Assembly: GCA_008692225.1 (NCBI GenBank)
Contig: VICG01000009.1
Location: 1,876,001 to 1,940,000 of the forward strand
Source of the DNA: Monilinia fructicola
Lineage: Eukaryota; Ascomycota; Leotiomycetes; Helotiales; Sclerotiniaceae
DNA: 64,000 nucleotides
Reading direction: 5' to 3'
Made by a program: the position numbers and the translations under genes. Numbering within the stretch: position 1 is the first letter of the stretch; every line of letters begins with the position of its first letter. Below are positions 57,174 to 64,000 of this stretch, one piece after another. Below the pieces are notes generated by a model. It ran no database searches. It was not told where the DNA came from and saw only the letters and a program-made list of their open reading frames with translations.

Positions 57174-60029
57174 ATGTCAGATACACCGCAGCATATCCAT
57201 TTGGAGATGAGATAAAGCCTGTTAGATCAAATAGGTCAAATATATCGAATGGATTGCCATTTGGTGATGTTTTGGGAGAATCCAAAGTATCACAGGCAGC
57301 TACTAGTCATGACTTTTTGAAGAAAAGGCATTAGAGATTGCAAATGAAGATTTGAATAGGAAGAAGAAACAGGTGTGTATATATCATGAAGGCTTGGCTT
57401 TGACCATGGACCTTTTAACTCATCTTCTTTTGCGCCAGATTCTCTACACTCTAGCAACAAATGAGAATTCTTCATTGCTTTATTCATTCTAATTCTTCTA
57501 GACATACGCAGGATGGATGCTTATGTGGTTGGCGTACCAAAGTACTGGTGTCATTTATGGAGATATTGGTGAGCCTTGAAACACACCTTGAGATAGCAAT
57601 CACTCACCATCATTCTACAGGTACCAGTCCCCTCTATGTCTACTCATCTACATTTACAAGCAATCCTTCATACGATGACCTAGTGGGCGCACTATCTATA
57701 ATCATTTGGACCCTGACTCTCATGGTCTCGGTAAAATATGTCTTCATTGTCTTGTCAGCAGACGATGACGGGGAAGGAGGAACTTTCGCACTCTACAGTT
57801 TACTCGCCCGTTACGCACATATTGTCCGATTGGATCCAAATATTTCAGGGATGGTTAAGATGGACCGGCATGGAACTAATGAGTTGAAAGCTTCTAATAA
57901 GAATGTACGGAATTTTATAGAGAAGTCTGCAGTTGCTAGAGTGATTTTGAAATTTCTAGGTGTATTGGGTGTTAGCATGGTTATGTCGTAAAGTTAGATC
58001 ACTGGTGGATATGGATGCACAAAAAGTCACGACACTAACAGCCAAAAGGGATGGAGTCTTAACTCCCGCGCAATCTGTGCTAGGAGCCATTCAGGGAATT
58101 GAAGTTGCAAAACCAGATATCAGTACTAGTACAATTGTTGGTACTACTTGCGTTATCCCTGATTCTACTTTTTGCGATTCAGCCATTTTGGAACTACGAA
58201 GATCGCAACTACATTTGCCCCTATAGTCATAATATGGCTACTCTTCAACATGTGTACAGGTATCTATAATCTAGCTCAATACGATCACACTGTCTTGAAA
58301 GCATTCTCTCCCTATTTTGCAGGGCAATACTTTATGCGCAATAAAGAGGAAGGATGGAAATCATTGGGTGGACTTTTTTATTAGCTTTCACCGGAGTAGA
58401 AGCACTTTTCGCAGATCTTGGAGCTTTCAGTAAAAGAGCTATTCAGATCTCCTGGTTAGGTTTTACCTATCCTTGTTTGCTGTTTAGCATATATCGGACA
58501 AGCTGCGTATATTTCTCAAGACGCTACTGGAACTGCTTATACCAATCCTTTCTTTAATACAGTTCCACCTGGAACACTCTGTAAGCTTTCAAGTCCCGAG
58601 TCATGTTGAATGATAGCTGACGTGATGCAGATTTTTCCCTGGTCATCGCAATTCTAGCTGCCATTGTCGCTTCACAAGCTATGATTACAGCTAGTTTCCA
58701 ACTCTTATCACAAGTTATGAGATTATCTTACTTTCCACATATAAAGACTGTCCATACCTCGAAATTATTCCATGGTCAGGTATACATGCCCTTGGCAAAC
58801 TGGTTACTTATGATTGGTACTGTTGTGGTAACAGCAGTATACAGTAATGTAAGCTTTTTGTCTTTCCTACAGCAAATCACCCATTATATATTTGAAATAT
58901 TTTATTAAATTAACACCAGACAACTCGTCTCGGAAATGCTTATGGTGTTTGTGTCATCTTCGTACCTTTATAACCACTTGCATGGTTTACTCGTCGCTAT
59001 CATAATCTGGCGTGTTAACGTCTTCATCGTCTTGGTCTTTTTCTTAGTCTTCGCCGCACTCGATGGTGTCTACCTCTCTTCCGCTCTAATTAAAGTCCCA
59101 ACTGGAGCATGGTTTACTCTACTTCTCGCTTCCATTCTCTCTTGCATATTCGTACTATGGCGTTACGGCAAAGAGCAACAATGGACTTCTGAAGCTCAGG
59201 ATCGCATATCCCCTTCTTCTTTCATGACATTCGATCCAAAATACCCCCAATCTGGTTTCTTGACTGTTGCTTTGGCTCCCATCCTATCACCACCGTCCCG
59301 AGCATTGGTGTCTTTTTCGATAAAGTAGGCGATCAACTACCCATCGTCTTTACACAGTTCGTTCGAAAATTCTGCGCTACCCCTGAAATCATCATCTTCT
59401 TACACCTGCGTCCACTTTCCATCCCACACGTTCCAGATTCAGAACGTTATGTTATCCAACGCACTTCCATTTCCTTCTTGTTACCGGTATCACCATTCGT
59501 CATGGCTATACGATGATATCATCACGCCATCAATCGGTTCCATACTCGTTTCCCAACTTGTCCTCTTTATCACTCGTGACCCTTCTACCCTTCACTGGCT
59601 TGCCAGAGTCGATTAGTATCGGAGAGTGCGAGTCATCAGTCCCCAAACTCGATCTCTCCCGCAAGTAGCGTGTTACATACGCCGGCTATCCAGGCGGAGT
59701 TGGATAAGATTCATAATGCGGCGAATAGTCAGATGGTGTATGTATTGGGTAAGGAACAGATGAAGATCAAGAAGGAGGGGAAGTGTTTAGGGAGTTGGGT
59801 TAGGAGAGGTGTGTTGTGGGTGTTTTTGTGGATTAGAGAGAATAGTAGAGGGAAGATGGCTGATTTGGATTTACCGGTTGAGGGGCTGGTGGAAGTGGTT
59901 TTGTCAAGGAGATTTGAGGTGGGTAGGGCAAGGGGGGGGGGGGGGGGGGCGGCAGAGGATACACAGAGGCAGGCACTGAAAGGGTCGTTTTACACATACA
60001 TATCGGATATAGGAGTTAGGTCGAATTAG
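57174..60029 (+). CDS. HAK1: HAK/KUP-type high-affinity K+ transporter; multiple frameshifts
   Basis: Clear exons are 57174-57372, 57502-57568, 57621-57987, 58049-58580, 58631-58848 and 58920 to the end, with all splice joins in frame. Motifs: [21 protein letters not shown] across intron 2 (the HAK/KUP selectivity-filter block), [76 protein letters not shown], and the C-terminal LVEVV segment. About 12 membrane spans are expected; it imports K+, probably at the plasma membrane. The frame is broken at about ten sites, including 57323-57326, 58157-58159, 58186-58189, 58374-58379, 58486, 58964-58965, 58986-58988, 59271-59273 and near 59511. The start and the N-terminal 40 codons are uncertain. 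A run of 18 G at 59932-59949 lies close to the end, so the true stop may precede it. Confidence 0.82.
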
Positions 60030-60605
60030 CGAGCCAGCAGAGGAAAATAGGAAGAGCTGTTGAAGACCGGCTTTCCCTTCCTTGAGCAATACCGGCGATA
60101 GGTTTCAACACTACGTATACGTCTCTCTCCACAGAGCAGACCACCTAAATGATGACTCACGAGGAGATTACCAAATCACATTTTCAATCGTCAATGCAGA
60201 CTCGAGTAGAGGTTATATATACCATGTGGTTCTCTGATCTCCCAAAATCAATCTCCACTTTCATTTCCATCTCCACTTTCATTTCCATCTTCCATCTCCA
60301 TCTCCCATCTCCATCTCCATCCAAATCATCCATCGCCCATCTCGAACCGTACGTAATTCTTCACTCACATGATACGACTGCCTACTTACATATATATAGA
60401 ATAAGAACAGCTCAACAGATAGATGGATACGCAAACCGGGTTCGTCATGAAGACATACTTACGCACTTCTCTGCCTCCCTCCCTATCCACACAGTAACCA
60501 CTAACCCAACCTAACCCCGTCCCTTTCCCCCTTTTATCCCACATAACACGAATACGAATATTATTAGCGATCCCGAGGGAGTTCGTGGTGAACAATATGA
60601 TTTGA

Positions 60606-60680
60606 ATCTGATTTTATTTGATCTGATTTTATTTGATCTGATTTTATTTGATCTGATTTTATTTGATCTGATTTTATTTG
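60606..60680. repeat. Five perfect copies of a 15-bp unit
   Basis: ATCTGATTTTATTTG repeated exactly five times, followed by ATCT. The copies are identical, which implies very recent expansion or a constraint on the unit. Confidence 0.95.
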
Positions 60681-60916
60681 ATCTACTCCAAAAACCAAAA
60701 TAGATATGTTATGTTATGATATGTGATGTTATGTTATGATATGTGATGATATGTTGATATGATATAATATAATATAATATGATATGATATGATATAATGA
60801 ACAATTAATCGAAAATATTTATCTGATTGATAATTTCTATTTTATTTGATGGAAGAGGGAAAGAGGGGAAGAGGGGAGGGATATTAATCTTGAGTTAATT
60901 TATTTGAATTTGATTT

Positions 60917-60940
60917 GATGATGATGATGATGATGATGAT
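60917..60940. repeat. (GAT)8 microsatellite
   Basis: Eight uninterrupted GAT triplets inside the HAK1-SSH4 spacer. Confidence 0.9.
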
Positions 60941-60950
60941 AGAACGAGGG

Positions 60951-61020
60951 ATTTTTATTTTTTGATTTTTGATTTTTCATTTTTGATTTTTCATTTTTGA
61001 TTTTTCATTTTTGATTTTCA
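60951..61020. repeat. TTTTTGATTTTTCA 14-bp repeats
   Basis: About three copies of TTTTTGATTTTTCA plus partial units (TTTTTGA) at the ends, strongly T-rich on the plus strand. Confidence 0.85.
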
Positions 61021-61375
61021 ATTGGGGATTAGGGATTGGGGATTGGGGAAGAGGAAGAGGAAGAGAGGGCAAGAGGAAGAGCGGATATATATTCAAGGAT
61101 TTATTTATTGGGTTGTATTGTTATTATCGTTTTCTTATGTACTTTATTAAGAAGAACCTCGAGAGCCGGGTGGGTACGTGATACTTGAAAATCTTCGATG
61201 CGATATGGTAAGATGGTCTTCTTTATTGAATGATTATAATGACAAAGGAACTTCATGTATTTGTATTGCCTCAACTACTACCTTATGCACACATCACCCA
61301 TTTCAGTCGACAAGAAATCAGTATCCTTCCATTCCAATCTCTTCCTATACATCCATGTATCTCATCTCATCCCAT

Positions 61376-61687
61376 TCATCCATACCACTTCTCCCAAAAC
61401 ACCCTCGCGCCACCCATCATCATCCTCCCAATCTTAGGATCAATCTCAATATCCTCCTCCAAAAGGTTCTCCAACTTATGTTCAAGACCACACCCATCAT
61501 ATAACTCCCAGGACGCCAATAAAAAAATTCCCCATCCCTTCTCCAACCATATTGCCTTGCGAGACCAATACCAAAACCGCACCGGCCTACCATTCAATTC
61601 AACAACAGAGGAACCTATACCTCTACACGCTATTGTCATATTTAACTCCAGGTCCCACCTCCCAAAAAGATAACTTTGATCCTTCAC
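61376..61687 (-). CDS. Possible small protein or fragment, unrecognised
   Basis: The minus-strand frame has a protein-like composition (SVVELNGRPVRFWYWSRKA, later HKLENLLEEDIEIDPKIGRM), with balanced hydrophobic and charged residues unlike the surrounding low-complexity frames. I recognise no family, no signal peptide and no splice partner. The neighbouring SSH4 gene has several indels, so the 5' part could be displaced into another frame. Chance remains a fair alternative. Confidence 0.25.
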   Translation of the reverse strand: MKDQSYLFGRWDLELNMTIACRGIGSSVVELNGRPVRFWYWSRKAIWLEKGWGIFLLASWELYDGCGLEHKLENLLEEDIEIDPKIGRMMMGGARVFWEKWYG

Positions 61688-61803
61688 TATTGATCATATC
61701 GTACCCAAATCCTTTATTCAAGCTTCAATGCCTCCTCGCCTCCTTTCGCCTCCTTTTTCTCTTTCAAACTCCTCGCTTCATCTCAAAAATTTGTGGGTAT
61801 TTT

Positions 61804-63537
61804 TTATGCCATCCGAGCAGGGCTTCTATCTCCAAGCTGAGTTTGATGACTATCACTTCTCTCTCGACGACTTGACCTTTGATCCCGATGACTATGACTT
61901 CGATTTCGATTTGCGACTGCATCATTATAACTTGGTATAGGTGGTGGTGTGGTTTTTCTTCGTAACATTGGTGTCCTTTCACTATCTTCACTTCCTCGAG
62001 GACTTCCCGCTGCTGAAGGTAAAGGGCTTGTATATTTCCGGAGGAGGTTGTGTATTTTCGTGTACTCCCAATCCCGTTTGTGTTGTAGACCTCCCGTAGG
62101 TGCTGGTGTAGAGCTATTTGATGCCTCGCCGGGCTCATCATGTGAAGGAAGGTGTGTAAGTTGAGCTAAAAGAAATATCTGTGGGGTGATCGTATTGGTC
62201 CAGGGCTTGTAGGCGGACCAGGCCTAAAATTTCCACTTCGAGTTCGTCCATGTCGTGGATCTGGTTGATAATGACCATTGCTACTTTGAGCGCCATCTCG
62301 TCCGGCTTCTAAAAGAATGCTTCCCTGTTCGCTACCATATGGAGGGGGAGGAGCAAGACTACCGGTCATAGGAGCCAAGCCCCATTTCTTGACATTTGCT
62401 TCGATAAAAAACGAATCCTGATTGTCCAAAGTTGACGTGAACTGTGCATGGTCCATTTGCGCCGACTGCTGGGAAAAGATTTTGTGATTTGAGACCATGC
62501 GCGACATCTTCGAGTTTTTTGCCATTTCGAGTAAAGAAAATTGTACCGGTCCGAGGTCGATACCCAACTCCGATAACATCTCCTTGAACATATTGTGGTC
62601 CATATACCGGTCCGCTAAAAGGTTGATTATATCTTCGATGTCCGGTAGAGGTATATGCAACGGAATATTTATGCCAGCCTGCCCTAGGTCAATGATTGTC
62701 TTCGCAACGCATAATCAAGATAACGTACCTGGTAATCTAAACAAAGGGTAGGGTTTTGTAGCCACCCCAATGCTAATGAGAGTATTTTCGGGCTTATCGT
62801 ATATCTTTGATTCCCAATAGTAAACCTCATTTTGTTTCGGTACTGGTAAATTCGTAAGAGTGCAACATTCGCTATCAAAAGAACTCAATTTCCGTCCTAG
62901 CCTCTACAAAACAATTCGCAATCTCCAACTCTGGTTCAAACTCCCACGCAGATACTCCTTTCTCCTGAATTGCCAAGTATTGTGATAGTGAAATGTCGGT
63001 TGGTAATGAATCGGGTGGATTTGATTGTACGAATGCTATGCAGACAGTAGGATTAGCATCATCAATAGATAGGTAGATAATGAAGCAACATACCTTTGGC
63101 TCTCAAATATTCAGTTCTTTGTAAATCATCCATCTCCTCCAAGGCTTCTGCCTCTTCCTTTGCGAAAGCCTGCTCGTCATCATATTCACCCGGCCTTCCG
63201 ATTCGATCCAACAAAATCCTTCCACTACTCGTGTATTTTGAAGAAATAGACAATCAAGAAGATGAGAGCTATGAATATGGCCGAACCAAATGAACTCAAT
63301 AATCCTATCACCACACCGTTTATCGTTGAATCATTACTGGACTGTAGCTGAACATTATCGCTCGCCTTACTCGTGGCAGCGGCGACCCCAAATTGGAGAC
63401 TAGTCGCTTGTTTTAATGTATCTCGAAGGAGTTCCTGAGCGCCAGGTATTATGGGTATCGAAGTTGGCGTTGAGGATAAAAACCGAGGTCGCGAGAGTTG
63501 ATTGCTGCTGCATCCCCCGCAGGGCGTCCTCCATCAT
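61804..63537 (-). CDS. SSH4: Ssh4-type SPRY-domain adaptor of the Rsp5 ubiquitin ligase; six frameshifts
   Basis: Exons 63537-63094, 63035-62729 and 62678-61804 (introns 58 and 50 nt). Allowing for six extra bases gives 539 aa. An N-terminal membrane span (GSAIFIALIFLIVYFFK, about residue 100) precedes a cytosolic EYDDEQAFAKEEAEALEEMD stretch. A SPRY domain follows (about 190-340): FVEARTEIEFFDSEC, then LPVPKQNEVYYWESKIYDKP, then LISIGVATKPYPLFRLPG, then GYRPRTGTIFFTRNGKKLED, ending FIEANVKKWGLAPMTGSLAP. The tail is Pro/Ser-rich and includes PPPPYG and PPPIPSYND, PPxY-like Rsp5-binding motifs. Yeast Ssh4 sits on endosomes and vacuole and directs ubiquitination of membrane cargo. Extra bases: 63478-63482, 63236-63239, 62877-62880, 62406-62411, 62183-62186 and 62168-62171. 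Confidence 0.9.
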
Positions 63538-64000
63538 TATACGGGACCCTTATCGCACACACACTTCAAAATGTTGGCCAAGTAGGTAGGTAGATAGATG
63601 GTTTGATCTCCCTTCTCTCCTTTCAAGCTCGGTGACTTGTGATGGATATGAAAATGAATCCCGCCCGATGTGCTCGGCCAGCCGGAGTTTAAAATAAAAA
63701 TATCAATCCTTCCAGGGTTTGAAGGAAAAAATGATGCTGTTCTTGTAGAGGCGTCGAAAGTCGAAAATAGGAAAACGAAAAAGAAGAAGAAAAAAGATTG
63801 TAATGATTATGTTAATATTGATTGAACCCAAGATAGATTGATTGTGTTCTGATTTATGATGGTGGAGAACAAAGACGACTGAGTGACTGAGTGACTGAGT
63901 GACTGATTGACTGATTGACTGATTGATTGACTGACTTGATTTGGGTCTGTTGCTTTTTGGGTTGTAGTGTAATGGTTGTAAAGTTAATGAGAAGAAGAGG
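63538..64000. other. SSH4 5' flank, window end
   Basis: Promoter side of SSH4. It holds a TAGGTAGGTAGATAG motif (about 63582-63598) and the GACTGAGT repeat below. No further gene is visible before the window edge. Confidence 0.5.
63877..63935. repeat. (GACTGAGT)/(GACTGATT) octamer repeat
   Basis: Three GACTGAGT units grade into GACTGATT units and end in GATTGATTGACTGAC, about 340 bp upstream of the SSH4 start. Confidence 0.85.

Larger units (their letters stand above)
60030..61803. other. Microsatellite-rich spacer between HAK1 and SSH4
   Basis: Packed with simple sequence: CCATCTCCACTTTCATTT-like runs (60230-60320), the 15-bp satellite (60606-60680), ATGTTATGATATG-type runs (60700-60795), (GAT)8, TTTTTGATTTTTCA repeats and AAGAGG repeats (61047-61080). 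Only one weak gene candidate (61376-61687 minus) was noted. Confidence 0.6.

Overview
This window is nuclear DNA of a filamentous ascomycete. Protein-coding genes carry short GT...AG introns (about 50-130 nt), gene spacing is moderate, and almost every gene has a recognisable fungal family. The protein set (low-affinity cAMP phosphodiesterase, DIP2/Cmr2-like protein, Sip3/Lam-type sterol carrier, Ssh4-type Rsp5 adaptor, HAK potassium transporter, DUF3074 protein) and the AT-leaning spacers suggest Pezizomycotina, probably Leotiomycetes near Botrytis/Sclerotinia. The genus is an inference only. No transposon, CRISPR array, rRNA or virus sequence was recognised.

Layout. 0-9.5 kb is gene-poor: a Rossmann-fold NAD(P)-binding protein (2525-3453) and a GPI-anchored, Ser/Ala/Pro-repeat cell-wall protein (6636-7598). 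9.5-12.4 kb holds an LCAT-like lipase. 12.4-16.8 kb shows no convincing gene. 16.8-18.7 kb (minus) is a nuclear-type protein with a possible PARP-like zinc-binding block. 21.2-34.3 kb is compact: the DIP2-like protein, PDE1, a flavin-reductase-like protein and a MetX-type alpha/beta hydrolase. 34.7-46.7 kb carries a DUF3074/coiled-coil protein, Sip3/Lam3, Kri1 and Rab5. 47.5-51.5 kb carries a secreted 20-residue-repeat protein, the FIT-family protein Scs3 and a conserved multi-pass membrane protein. A tRNA-Thr(UGU) with an intron lies at 52.3 kb, followed by almost 5 kb with no recognisable gene. 57-64 kb holds a HAK1-type K+ transporter and Ssh4, separated by microsatellite-rich DNA.

Reading quality is very uneven. 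About 13.6 kb of coding sequence in seven genes in the left part reads without a break, and one left-part gene has a single break. From about 36.6 kb rightward nearly every gene is interrupted by one- or two-base indels, mostly one extra base in a short homopolymer: 7 in Sip3, 7 in Kri1, 3 in Rab5, 6 in Ssh4, about ten in HAK1, and one each in several others. Allowing for these indels gives coding lengths divisible by three in every gene where I could complete the count, and I saw no in-frame nonsense substitutions. The gene models below therefore treat these as frameshifts, most likely sequence errors, rather than separate small genes.

Functionally, several neighbours act in lipid or membrane homeostasis (LCAT-like lipase, DIP2, Sip3/Lam3, Scs3/FIT, possibly DUF3074) and in endosomal traffic (Rab5, Ssh4). 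No co-regulated cluster is demonstrated. The most distinctive locus is the secreted repeat protein at 47.6-48.6 kb, where each exon boundary falls in phase 1 exactly at a repeat junction.
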